Part shown: piece by piece, positions 7,415-13,094 of the stretch
Position numbering within the stretch: the stretch's first letter is position 1
How the letters are laid out: every line of letters begins with the position of its first letter
Origin: a virus
Strand: one strand, 5' to 3'
Virus record (IMG/VR): IMGVR_UViG_3300046524_000603
Coordinates: 1 to 29,614 of that record
Length of the DNA: 29,614 nucleotides
Notes under the pieces: generated by a model
Told to the model about the DNA's origin: nothing
The model's database searches: none
What the model saw: only the letters and a program-made list of their open reading frames with translations
Made by a program: the position numbers and the translations under genes

Positions 7415-7762
7415 TTAGGTGCGGGGAGTGATAGGGGCTTGTTCGCGACTGAAGAGCTGATCGTGCTTCTCTGCGAACAGTGTGATCTTGCCGCCGGAGC
7501 CAACGTGCATCGGCGTGTCCAGACTGGTGTTCTCGCTGCGGGTGCCGCGCTTGGTTGGCACCTTGTAATCGAGCTTGTGCTTGATCTTCACCTGGCTCGA
7601 TTCGCCGATCTGGCTGAAGTCCAGGGTGATCACCAACTTGCCGGTCTTGCCGTGGTCGACGACCCCGGCAGCTACTTCGGAAAGGGCGTGGCCGATTTGG
7701 CTGGCGAAGGCGCCGCCGTTGAGCTCTTCGAGGAACTCTGCGGTATCGGTAGGAGTGGGCAT
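7415..7762 (-). CDS. Hypothetical partner of the DUF2303 protein
   Basis: A 115-residue protein starting MPTPTDTAEFLEELNGGAFA. A longer frame extends to 7882, but GGAG lies 8 bases before the ATG at 7762, and the extra N-terminus is Pro/Gln-rich without features. The sequence LVITLDFSQIGESSQVKIKH suggests a small beta-sheet domain, followed by a basic, polar tail. It lies 26 bases upstream of the DUF2303 gene, and I recall the pair being conserved in Pseudomonas prophages. Function unknown. Confidence 0.82.
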   Translation of the reverse strand: MPTPTDTAEFLEELNGGAFASQIGHALSEVAAGVVDHGKTGKLVITLDFSQIGESSQVKIKHKLDYKVPTKRGTRSENTSLDTPMHVGSGGKITLFAEKHDQLFSREQAPITPRT

Positions 7763-7857
7763 GGCTGTTGCTCCGGGATGGCCAATAGGCCGCTTGGTGG
7801 AAGGTTGAATTGCGATTGACGAAGGCGCTGGCGCACCTGGTTGTTGATGCGTCTCAT
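7672..7857 (-). CDS. Candidate small ORF coupled to upstream gene
   Basis: A 61-codon frame beginning MRRINNQVRQRLRQSQFNLP. Its ATG overlaps the stop of the gene at 7854-8315 in the ATGA manner used repeatedly in this operon, which is the main support. The first 31 codons fill the otherwise empty 91 bases before the gene at 7762; the rest overlaps that gene in another frame and looks like a shadow (Ser/Pro-rich). The basic helical N-terminal part could be real, but chance is possible. Confidence 0.35.
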   Translation of the reverse strand: MRRINNQVRQRLRQSQFNLPPSGLLAIPEQQPCPLLPIPQSSSKSSTAAPSPAKSATPFPK

Positions 7858-8315
7858 GCGGCTCTCTGCTGATTCCAGACACCTACGGCGTCGAACACCC
7901 GGGCCGCCTGCTCTTCAGTCAGCGAAATCTCGGCGGGGATGGCGATCCAGCCCGATGCCACCCGATGATTCGGATTGCTCTCGGCGACCAGGTCCTTGTA
8001 GGTTTCCTCGATCACTTCTTCGAGGTGCGCGGCCAGATAGTTGCCTTGGGGCGCAACCTCTACCGATTTGGTGTAGCGGTGACCGCGTTGATCGCGGCAC
8101 TGGACGCTGAGATAGATCGTCCAGCGGTGGGCGAGGTCGCAGACTGCGTCGGCGAGGCGCTGGCCTGGTGGGATGCTCTTGCAGTTCTTCCAGTTGATCA
8201 TGCCCTGGCGACCGCTCGGATCGATCTGCACCACCGCGACGTGGTTCGTGCTGAGCAACGCCCGGCACGATCGCTCGACCCGGGCCCGCATGTTGTTGGG
8301 CTTGCGCTTGCTCAT
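7854..8315 (-). CDS. Hypothetical phage protein
   Basis: A 153-residue soluble protein, basic at the start (MSKRKPNNMRARVERSCRAL). The middle reads like a beta-sheet domain (HVAVVQIDPSGRQGMINWKN; WTIYLSVQCRDQRGHRYTKS), and the end contains EISLTEEQAARVFDAVGVW. GGAG lies 5 bases before the ATG, which overlaps the stop of the previous gene by ATGA. No known motif recognised. It is part of a run of coupled early genes. Confidence 0.8.
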   Translation of the reverse strand: MSKRKPNNMRARVERSCRALLSTNHVAVVQIDPSGRQGMINWKNCKSIPPGQRLADAVCDLAHRWTIYLSVQCRDQRGHRYTKSVEVAPQGNYLAAHLEEVIEETYKDLVAESNPNHRVASGWIAIPAEISLTEEQAARVFDAVGVWNQQRAA

Positions 8316-8545
8316 AGAGACTCCGTGAGACGTCTCAGTGCGATTCGCTCGGCGTGGGATGGGGAAGGGCGCCGACGCTTCAAGACAGTGTCGGGGTCGA
8401 TCTTGTTCGAGCGAGGCGGGCGGTGCGTAGGCTTGAAGGCGGCAGCTGGTTCAGCCTTGCCGTCGGCGCCGTAGAATTGATCCAGCTGACGGATCAGGTT
8501 CGCGACGATGGCGTCTTTCGGGTTGGGCATCGGGCCGATGTTCAT
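8312..8545 (-). CDS. Small hypothetical basic protein
   Basis: A 77-residue protein starting MNIGPMPNPKDAIVANLIRQ. A longer frame begins at 8602, but the ATG at 8545 overlaps the stop of the upstream gene (ATGA) and has GGGGGTG before it, so it is preferred. The N-terminal half is helical and the C-terminal half very basic (RPPRSNKIDPDTVLKRRRPS). It may bind nucleic acid, but nothing in the sequence proves this. Confidence 0.75.
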   Translation of the reverse strand: MNIGPMPNPKDAIVANLIRQLDQFYGADGKAEPAAAFKPTHRPPRSNKIDPDTVLKRRRPSPSHAERIALRRLTESL

Positions 8546-8904
8546 CGCGACACCCCCATGAAGGCGAAGACGAAAAGCACCGCGGCGAACACAAGCATCC
8601 AACGAGTCATCCCGCGCGCCACATTGGCAGCAGTGAGGTGCGCAGCCTGGGTGAAGTGAGCGGCGCTCTCAAAGTCCTGCGCAGACTTACAGGCGTTCAT
8701 GTGCCCGGCGACCTCTGCGCGCTCGGTACCGGTCTGGCGATCAACCACGCCAAACAGATTGTTTCCGCGCGGCACGACGGTGAAGCGCGGTGACATGGCG
8801 GGTGAGGTGATTCCTACTTTTTGATAAAACTCGGCGGTGGCCAGGGTGGCTCGCTGACGCAGCCCATCGAGGATGGCGCGGCGCTGTAGGAGAGTCTGGT
8901 TCAT
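8542..8904 (-). CDS. Hypothetical protein with C-terminal membrane segment
   Basis: A 120-residue protein. The first 95 residues are soluble and helical (LLQRRAILDGLRQRATLATA near the start; a His/Ala-rich stretch near 80-95), and a single membrane helix is at about 101-117 (WMLVFAAVLFVFAFMG), leaving a very short tail. This is a tail-anchored layout with the main part likely in the cytoplasm. GAGGAAAGGA precedes the ATG. It is the first gene past the strong leftward terminator at 9003-9031, and so depends on read-through or an unseen promoter. Confidence 0.8.
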   Translation of the reverse strand: MNQTLLQRRAILDGLRQRATLATAEFYQKVGITSPAMSPRFTVVPRGNNLFGVVDRQTGTERAEVAGHMNACKSAQDFESAAHFTQAAHLTAANVARGMTRWMLVFAAVLFVFAFMGVSR

Positions 8905-8935
8905 GTCCTTTCCTCGGATGGTTGCGTGTATTCGT

Positions 8936-8985
8936 CAGCACTCGGGCCGCCTGCTGGTTGCCGTTGGGCGCAGGGGAGAGTGTTG
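8936..8985 (-). other. Stem-loop in the leader before the gene at 8904
   Basis: CAGCACTC (8936-8943) pairs with GAGTGTTG (8978-8985) with one G-T pair, and inside it CCTGC (8950-8954) pairs with GCAGG (8970-8974). The structure lies between the terminator at 9003-9031 and the start codon at 8904. The rest of 8905-9201 holds no gene that I can support. Confidence 0.4.
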
Positions 8986-9002
8986 GCGGATAAAGGCAGG
9001 CG

Positions 9003-9031
9003 AAAAAAAGCCCGATCGAAACCGGGCTTTT
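9003..9031 (-). terminator. Strong intrinsic terminator, leftward
   Basis: Stem AAAAGCCCG (9006-9014) with CGGGCTTTT (9023-9031), 8-base loop. In the leftward direction the hairpin is followed by seven T, so it ends transcription after the lyase gene. The genes downstream, including excisionase and integrase, would need antitermination or their own promoter. Confidence 0.88.
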
Positions 9032-9201
9032 GTTTGCGTCACGAAGACCTCCCTACGTGATCGCAGGTGGCGCCATTGGGCGGGCTTCGCTATCTGTCAG
9101 TTACATGGCTGCCAATCCTCCGTGCTGGATGAACTGAACAATGCAGGTGGCCGGTATAAGCCGGGGATTCGTCCGCATTGGCTATGGAAGCTGAGGGATC
9201 A

Positions 9202-9876
9202 TCAGGCGTGGGTAATTGAAAGGTCGCTGATGATGCAGATCGAGGCGTCTTCCGGGTCGGTCGTTTCGGAGTAATCGATCTGGTTGTAAACGCCGCCGTG
9301 GAAGGCGAGCGTTTTCGTGTCCCAGGTACTGTCGAGACGCATGATTGTGGAAGTGGATTTGACGCCGTTGCAGCTCGCCGACACGGAAACGGCACCGCTT
9401 GAATTCGCATGGATATTGATTTTGAAAAGTGCACCCAGCGGCACGTCTTCCAGCACTGTTGTGTTCACTGGGTCGTCTTGCAGGTAGCTCGACCGGAACC
9501 CCATGGTGATTTTGCCCTTGTTCCAAAACACCTTCACCGGGGGGCGCTCGGAACCCTGCACATGAATCTGGGCGATCACCACTTTCTGCAGCGAGTTGAC
9601 TTTCGTCAGTCGCATTTCTTGCCGGTTCCAGTGATCGGCGGCGCTGGAGAACGGCCAGTAACCAGGCTCCTTCCACTCGCAGCGCGTGCGTTTTGTGCTC
9701 TTGCTTGAGGCGCCGAGGGTTGGTGCGGTCATCTGGAGCGAGCCGTCGGGGAGCATCGATACGACGTCAGGGCATTCGATCAGTGCGCGCCACCCAATCA
9801 GTTCCAGGGCGATCGGGTTGGTCTCGGAAATTGGAAGCGGGGTGGCAATGGTGTAGTTGCTGATGTCTACAGTCAT
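9202..9876 (-). CDS. PL7-family polysaccharide (alginate) lyase
   Basis: Probably cleaves alginate by beta-elimination. The 224-residue protein is a single PL7 jelly-roll domain of usual length. Family marks are STKRTRCEWKEP (R65, E67) for the RxExR strand, AQIHV with Q103 and H105, and HGGVYNQIDY with Y197; R, Q, H and Y are the known PL7 catalytic set. No signal peptide is seen, so release would need lysis or another route. The start MTVDISNYTIATPLP is preferred over 9906 because AAGGA stands 8 bases before it. It lies in the leftward early arm between two small genes and a strong terminator. Alginate is an exopolysaccharide of Pseudomonas, so a role in loosening the capsule or biofilm, or in host metabolism, is plausible; activity is not proven. 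Confidence 0.88.
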   Translation of the reverse strand: MTVDISNYTIATPLPISETNPIALELIGWRALIECPDVVSMLPDGSLQMTAPTLGASSKSTKRTRCEWKEPGYWPFSSAADHWNRQEMRLTKVNSLQKVVIAQIHVQGSERPPVKVFWNKGKITMGFRSSYLQDDPVNTTVLEDVPLGALFKINIHANSSGAVSVSASCNGVKSTSTIMRLDSTWDTKTLAFHGGVYNQIDYSETTDPEDASICIISDLSITHA

Positions 9877-9942
9877 GGGTCGATTCCTTAATTCATTTGA
9901 TGTCACCTTGCTCTGTTGAGCCTTTCGTTTGATGCATGCCTA

Positions 9943-9980
9943 CATCCCGCTGCCCACTCAGTGAATGGGCAGAAGTGATG
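9943..9980 (-). ncRNA. Structured RNA element A (two-stem hairpin)
   Basis: Outer stem CATC/GATG (9943-9946, 9977-9980) and inner stem CTGCCCA/TGGGCAG (9950-9956, 9966-9972) around a 9-base loop. It begins right after the stop of the 68-residue gene and lies 67 bases before the lyase start. It shares its plan and unpaired CCG and AGT bases with elements B and C, but has a different terminal loop. Confidence 0.6.
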
Positions 9981-9981
9981 C

Positions 9982-10188
9982 CTACTGAACTGCTCGCAGT
10001 TCACTACGAAGCACCCAGCTGCCGGAGACTTTCACCATGCAGCCAACGAAGGCGGCGTACTTGGTTTCTCTGTCGGTCTGGTAGCCGTAGTAGGAGCAGG
10101 CGCCCCGATTGGCGAGGCTGTTTAGGAGCACCCCCAGGGCGAAGGTCGCCCCGGAGATGATCAGCACTTTGCGCAGCCGCGTGCTCAC
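9982..10188 (-). CDS. Small membrane or exported protein
   Basis: A 68-residue protein that starts with a basic stretch (MSTRLRKV) and a hydrophobic segment (about 7-25, VLIISGATFALGVLLNSLA), followed by NRGACSYYGYQTDRETKYAA. The layout is a signal anchor or an uncleaved signal sequence with the C-terminal part outside; the Cys near residue 31 is not a clear lipobox. The start codon is GTG and overlaps the TGA of the TerB-like gene (GTGA), with only a weak ribosome site, so it relies on coupling. I recall similar small proteins in other Pseudomonas prophages. Confidence 0.78.
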   Translation of the reverse strand: MSTRLRKVLIISGATFALGVLLNSLANRGACSYYGYQTDRETKYAAFVGCMVKVSGSWVLRSELRAVQ

Positions 10189-10622
10189 GCGTCGATACCG
10201 AAGTCTTTGAGGCGCAGGCCAAGTTCATTGCCGATCTCGGCGAGAACCTTGAGCTCTTCGGCGCTGATGTTGCCGTCGCCTTCCGCAACGGTGAGCATGT
10301 TCACGAACACCTCTTCCGCATCGGCCGGGTTGTTTTTGATGTCGCGGATCTCGCGCAGGATGTTCATGCGACCGAGGCGGAAGCCAGCCTGCAACTGCTC
10401 GGTGAACAGGTTGACCGTGCTGGTGATCTCGGAGCCGAAGTGTTCCAGCGCCTTGTTGGCCCGGATCTGGATATCGATCTGAGCCGCTTCGTTCTTGCTG
10501 ATCTCGCCGTCCGACGCCGCCACCAGCAGGCAGCCACCGACGATGGCTTGCATCAGGTCGCGATTTTCCAGCTTCTTGACTGCGCGCTTGGCGCCGAACA
10601 ACTTCTTACCGATACCGAACAT
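10185..10622 (-). CDS. TerB-like protein
   Basis: A 145-residue helical protein of the TerB (tellurite resistance/DjlA-like) family. It shows two acidic helix-loop-helix segments, D38-GEISKNE and D116-GNISAEE, that look like the metal-linked loops of TerB domains. TerB proteins are linked with membrane-associated stress and phage-response functions, but the role of single phage copies is unknown. The start MFGIGKKLFG (10622) is chosen because GAGG lies 8-9 bases upstream; the frame itself runs further. It lies between csrA and the 68-residue membrane protein, with GTGA coupling to the latter. Confidence 0.85.
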   Translation of the reverse strand: MFGIGKKLFGAKRAVKKLENRDLMQAIVGGCLLVAASDGEISKNEAAQIDIQIRANKALEHFGSEITSTVNLFTEQLQAGFRLGRMNILREIRDIKNNPADAEEVFVNMLTVAEGDGNISAEELKVLAEIGNELGLRLKDFGIDA

Positions 10623-10645
10623 GGGTGAATCCTCTGGGTTGGGTT

Positions 10646-10686
10646 GCATCCCGCTGCACCCTGTCGCCAAGGTGCAGCAGTGATGC
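10646..10686 (-). ncRNA. Structured RNA element B (two-stem hairpin)
   Basis: Outer stem GCATC/GATGC (10646-10650, 10682-10686) and inner stem CTGCACC/GGTGCAG (10654-10660, 10671-10677). The terminal loop CTGTCGCCAA (plus strand; TTGGCGACAG in the transcript) is identical to that of element C while the stems differ by compensating changes. It lies between the csrA stop and the TerB-like start. Confidence 0.7.
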
Positions 10687-10693
10687 TTTTCGA

Positions 10694-10867
10694 TCAGGCC
10701 TTGGCTTCGTCCTGAATACGCTGGTAGATCTCTTGACGATGCACGGCAACCTCTTTCGGCGCCTCAACTGCGAGCTTTACTTGCTGCCCGCTAACGCTCA
10801 GCACCGTGATACTGATGTCGTCATTGATTCGGATGGTTTCGCCTGGCTTACGGGTAAGTATCAACAT
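10694..10867 (-). CDS. csrA: CsrA/RsmA-family translational regulator
   Basis: Small homodimeric RNA-binding protein that binds GGA motifs in hairpin loops or leaders and blocks or changes translation. The 57-residue protein has the family opening [14 protein letters not shown], five predicted strands and the key R44 in [10 protein letters not shown]. Length matches the family. The start at 10867 is clear from the conserved N-terminus; GGGAG and AGGA lie upstream, and these GGA motifs are possible self-binding sites. It is the first gene of the leftward transcript, after a leader of about 340 bases. A phage copy could retune host Rsm-controlled traits or control the early operon. Confidence 0.93.
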   Translation of the reverse strand: MLILTRKPGETIRINDDISITVLSVSGQQVKLAVEAPKEVAVHRQEIYQRIQDEAKA

Positions 10868-10884
10868 GGTCCTGCTCCCTGGTT

Positions 10885-10927
10885 GATTTCCCGTCTGGCC
10901 CTGTCGCCAAGGCCAGCTAGTGAAATC
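10885..10927 (-). ncRNA. Structured RNA element C (two-stem hairpin)
   Basis: Outer stem GATTTC/GAAATC (10885-10890, 10922-10927) and inner stem CTGGCC/GGCCAG (10895-10900, 10911-10916), loop CTGTCGCCAA as in element B. It ends 17 bases before the csrA start codon, close to the ribosome site, so it could affect csrA translation. Confidence 0.7.
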
Positions 10928-11127
10928 TGTTGTCCGCCCCATGCTCGGCGCCTCGGTTTCCCCACCTGGCCGGCGTCACACATTTCGTGCTCGGTGTTCT
11001 TCGCTGGCTGGCTTGCATGGTTTGGCGTTCTCCCTTGTAGGGAGTCCGGCCAGTTCCAGAGCTGGCATGGAGATCGAAATTTGTGTTTCGCGCTGTACCC
11101 GTTGCCGGGGATCGATCCGCGAAGATT

Positions 11128-11151
11128 CCTGACTGTTAAAGAGCGGTCAGG
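11128..11151 (-). promoter_or_regulatory. boxA-like antitermination element in a hairpin loop
   Basis: In the leftward transcript the 12 bases CGCTCTTTAACA (11145 to 11134) match the boxA consensus bound by NusB/NusE in rRNA and lambda nut leaders. They are framed exactly by a 6-bp stem, CCTGAC/GTCAGG. It lies about 55-70 bases after the proposed PL start, where a nut site is expected. No convincing lambda boxB is seen next to it. The rest of 10868-11309 holds element C, small inverted repeats (CTCCC/GGGAG at 11030-11044), PL and a terminator, and no gene. Confidence 0.65.
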
Positions 11152-11207
11152 CCCTTTGAGGCCCTTCGCTGTCGGTCCCGATGTGGGGACTGGGTTGCGA
11201 TGGAGCA

Positions 11208-11236
11208 AAAGTAGCACTGCTGCTAATTCAAGTAAA
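11208..11236 (-). promoter_or_regulatory. Leftward early promoter PL
   Basis: Minus-strand -35 TTTACT (11236-11231), 17-base spacer and -10 TACTTT (11213-11208). Operator copies overlap the -10 and abut the -35, in the same geometry as PR. It would drive csrA and the leftward arm. Confidence 0.6.
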
Positions 11237-11247
11237 TAGCACTGCTA
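11212..11247. promoter_or_regulatory. CI/Cro operators OL1 and OL2
   Basis: Two copies of the palindrome TAGCA-C-TGCTA: one with a single mismatch at 11212-11222, one perfect at 11237-11247, 25 bases apart. The same sequence family forms the three operators beside cI at 15012-15079. Confidence 0.75.
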
Positions 11248-11267
11248 ATATATTTTCATGCGGGCGC

Positions 11268-11293
11268 AAAAAAGCCCGCACATCGGCGGGCTT
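11268..11293 (-). terminator. Intrinsic terminator after the DUF1654 gene
   Basis: AAGCCCGC/GCGGGCTT (11272-11279, 11286-11293), loop of 6, followed leftward by six T. It separates the LexA-controlled gene from PL. Confidence 0.88.
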
Positions 11294-11309
11294 AATTCAT
11301 TCGCTAAGA

Positions 11310-11567
11310 TCAATCCTCTTTCAGCACAGTCCAGAAAACTTGCACACCGCCGTCATCCTGGTGAGCGATGGTCACGTTATCCGCCTCATCGATCGCCTCC
11401 AGCAGCTGCTCCCAATCATCCTGCAACTCGTCCGGGGCTTTATAGATGACGGCACGCTTTGCAGTCTGCGCCCCCGTCGAATTGATGATCTTCTGCACCC
11501 GCATACCCATCAGATCGTAGGAGGAGGGCGGGGTAGGGGCTGCTGCTGGCTTCTTCGCTTTAGACAA
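11310..11567 (-). CDS. DUF1654-type protein, LexA-controlled
   Basis: An 85-residue soluble protein that resembles the DUF1654 family of Pseudomonas: the segment YDLMGMRVQKIINSTGAQTA, a central ELQDDWEQLLEAIDE, and a short beta ending. The start codon is TTG, set by AGGAG 7 bases upstream and by the family's N-terminal Lys/Ala/Pro stretch. Its promoter carries a near-perfect LexA box, and a terminator follows, so it is a single-gene SOS-induced unit inside the prophage. The molecular role is unknown; timing suggests it acts when the prophage is induced. Confidence 0.8.
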   Translation of the reverse strand: MSKAKKPAAAPTPPSSYDLMGMRVQKIINSTGAQTAKRAVIYKAPDELQDDWEQLLEAIDEADNVTIAHQDDGGVQVFWTVLKED

Positions 11568-11583
11568 GATAACGCTCCTTTTA

Positions 11584-11599
11584 CTGTATGAATAAACAG
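11584..11599. promoter_or_regulatory. LexA (SOS) box
   Basis: CTGTATGAATAAACAG fits the CTG-N10-CAG consensus, with flanking TA on both sides as in strong boxes. It overlaps the likely -10 of the leftward promoter of the DUF1654 gene. Confidence 0.82.
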
Positions 11600-11624
11600 T
11601 ATTTTATCCGATGGTAAAAGGCAA
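11596..11624 (-). promoter_or_regulatory. Promoter of the DUF1654 gene
   Basis: Minus-strand -35 TTGCCT (11624-11619), 17-base spacer, -10 TACTGT (11601-11596), which overlaps the LexA box. The transcript would start about 20 bases before the TTG start codon. Confidence 0.55.
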
Positions 11625-11632
11625 TGTGGCAA

Positions 11633-11648
11633 GAGTACTTTTGTACTC
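11633..11648. repeat. Short inverted repeat GAGTAC-TTTT-GTACTC
   Basis: A perfect 6-bp palindrome with a 4-base centre, lying between the DUF1654 promoter and the hicAB promoter. It may be a second operator for one of them; nothing proves this. Confidence 0.4.
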
Positions 11649-11660
11649 CTGACGGGATGA

Positions 11661-11698
11661 TTGACCTGTTATGAAGGTGCGACTAAACTTAGTCGCAC
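11661..11698 (+). promoter_or_regulatory. hicAB promoter with palindromic operator
   Basis: -35 TTGACC (11661-11666), 17-base spacer, -10 TAAACT (11684-11689). A perfect 10-bp inverted repeat, GTGCGACTAA / TTAGTCGCAC with a 2-base centre (11677-11698), is centred on the -10, which suits autorepression by HicB. Confidence 0.72.
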
Positions 11699-11711
11699 AT
11701 AAGAAGTCCAA

Positions 11712-11960
11712 ATGTCCAAGCAAGAAAAGCTGCTCGCGAAGCTGCTGAACAAGCAAGCAGGATTCACTTGGCCGGAGTTGGTTACGCTGCTGGGCGGGCT
11801 TGGATACCATCAGATCGAGGGCGACGGCAGCCGAGTGAAGTTCGACAACGGCAACCCGCAGGCGATGATCAACCTGCACAAGCCGCACCCCGGTAATGAG
11901 CTGAAGATCTACGTTAAACGCCAGGTAATAGAACACCTGAAAGCAGGAGGATTGATCTGA
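11712..11960 (+). CDS. hicA: HicA-family toxin
   Basis: Small RNA-cleaving toxin with a dsRBD-like fold that attacks mRNA when free of HicB. The 82-residue protein shows the family plan: helix (WPELVTLLGGLGYHQI), the beta turn EGDGSRVKF, then NLHKPHPGNELKIYVKRQVI and a last helix. In classical HicA the turn is GSH with a catalytic His; here it is G-S40-R41, and H56 or H59 in the next strand may serve instead, as I recall in a HicA subgroup. The TGA shares its A with the ATG of hicB. GGAG-like sites are weak before this gene. It is driven by the palindrome-controlled promoter. Confidence 0.9.
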   Translation: MSKQEKLLAKLLNKQAGFTWPELVTLLGGLGYHQIEGDGSRVKFDNGNPQAMINLHKPHPGNELKIYVKRQVIEHLKAGGLI

Positions 11961-12301
11961 TGAGCACCATGTTGCAGCACCGGGGCTACTACGGCTCCAT
12001 CGAGGCTAGCCCTGAGGACAATTGTCTGTTCGGCAAGCTTCAGTTCATTCGCGCCTTGGTCAGCTATGAAGGCGAGACGGTGGCCGAGCTGACCCAGGCG
12101 TTCCGCGATGCCGTGGACGACTACCTCGACACTTGTGCATCACTTGGGCAGGAGCCAGAGATTCCGTGCAAGGGGTCATTCAACGTGAGGGTGGGGCATG
12201 ACCTGCATCTTGCCGCCAGCGTGGCAGCTAACCAGCAAAGCATTTCCTTGAACGATCTGACTCGTAAGGCGCTGAGCGAGTATCTGGGACAGCACGTGTA
12301 A
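11960..12301 (+). CDS. hicB: HicB-family antitoxin
   Basis: Antitoxin that binds and blocks HicA and represses the operon. The 113-residue protein has an N-terminal HicB-like domain (YYGSIEASPEDNCLFGKLQF, then VSYEGETVAELTQAFRDAVD) and a C-terminal helical segment (ISLNDLTRKALSEYL) typical of ribbon-helix-helix DNA binding. Toxin-first order and a one-base overlap (TGATG) are normal for this family. GGAGG lies about 9 bases before the ATG. Both halves appear intact, so the system is likely functional and would stabilise the prophage or act against other phages. Confidence 0.92.
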   Translation: MSTMLQHRGYYGSIEASPEDNCLFGKLQFIRALVSYEGETVAELTQAFRDAVDDYLDTCASLGQEPEIPCKGSFNVRVGHDLHLAASVAANQQSISLNDLTRKALSEYLGQHV

Positions 12302-12345
12302 GCTTGGCCTCCGAAACAAGACGCTGTTATACAAGCCTGATGAGA

Positions 12346-12564
12346 TCAATGGGGCACAGGGGAAAAGAGTGCCTTGGCGGTCTCGTCCAGCTGCCTCTCG
12401 ATCTCAATCAGCTCCGCTTCTTTGATACCAATCGCGTTTTTGTAGGTGCAGACCATGAGTCGCAGCAGTTCAAGGTCTGAAATCTTCGCAAGATCATCTT
12501 TCAGGTCGGGGCGCTGGCTGAGTAACAGCGCTCGCATCTCTTCTGCGGTTTTCGACTTGTCCAT
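12346..12564 (-). CDS. Small hypothetical helical protein
   Basis: A 72-residue charged protein starting MDKSKTAEEMRALLLSQRPD. AGGGA lies about 7 bases before the ATG at 12564; an in-frame ATG five codons earlier would place that ribosome site inside the gene. Long predicted helices (LAKISDLELLRLMVCTYKNA; EAELIEIERQLDETAKALF) suggest a coiled-coil or helical hairpin. It converges on hicAB. A TAAAAT sequence about 35 bases upstream may be its -10. Function unknown. Confidence 0.68.
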   Translation of the reverse strand: MDKSKTAEEMRALLLSQRPDLKDDLAKISDLELLRLMVCTYKNAIGIKEAELIEIERQLDETAKALFSPVPH

Positions 12565-12664
12565 GCGTAATCCCTCCATAGCTCAACCAGATTTTAGCCC
12601 ATGAGAATGTGGAGTAATGGCCGCTGATCGCCAGGTTGGGCTGAAGGAGATGATCCTAGATACG

Positions 12665-12688
12665 AAAAGCCCGGCGCTGGGCCGGGCT
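12665..12688 (-). terminator. Intrinsic terminator after the VapC45-like gene
   Basis: AGCCCGGC (12668-12675) pairs with GCCGGGCT (12681-12688), loop of 5, followed leftward by TTTT. It overlaps the stop codon of the PIN-like gene. Confidence 0.78.
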
Positions 12689-13094
12689 ATATTTTGATTT
12701 GCTCAAATCTTCCAGGGTGCAGGAATTTCCAATTGACCTTGAAAGCAGCGCCACCCTTGATCAACTCCGCCTGGCTCATAATGGCTGGCCACCACCTAAC
12801 CAGATTTTGGGCTTTGCTCCAATACGGATCAGTTGACCACTGCTTTGCTAAGCAGAAAATTGGCAGGCCACATTCACGGAACACTCGCCTCTCTGCATCG
12901 CCTTTGGAAAATCTGTCTTGAGAGATAACTGCCCATCCTCCCTCCGCCTTAAGCTCTAGAATCCAATCGACGTCCCTAGTATCCGGGGGGAATCGATCTT
13001 TTAGCGCCAATACAGAATGCCCTTCAGGCTTTGACAATTCGTTGAGGGCGCGAGCGAGAGATGGTGGAAGATTGTTATCTATCAAAAATTTCAA
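12687..13094 (-). CDS. VapC45-like toxin, PIN-like domain
   Basis: Probable ribonuclease toxin. The 135-residue protein opens MKFLIDNNLPPSLARALNEL, with D6 and N7/N8 in the acidic position of PIN-like domains; next come D-rich segments (RFPPDTRDVDWILEL) and VISQDRFSKGDAERRVF with further acidic residues, the pattern of the VapC45/DUF5615 type. The last third (AELIKGGAAFKVNWKFLHPG) is basic. The ATG overlaps the antitoxin stop by ATGA, so the pair is translated together, antitoxin first. A terminator follows. Assignment rests on motif resemblance and on its partner. Confidence 0.82.
   Translation of the reverse strand: MKFLIDNNLPPSLARALNELSKPEGHSVLALKDRFPPDTRDVDWILELKAEGGWAVISQDRFSKGDAERRVFRECGLPIFCLAKQWSTDPYWSKAQNLVRWWPAIMSQAELIKGGAAFKVNWKFLHPGRFEQIKI

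Noticed and set aside
12617-12697. 26-codon plus-strand frame with ATG after GGAG at 12617
   Set aside because: The ribosome site is only 2 bases from the ATG and the frame runs through the terminator stem of the opposite gene.
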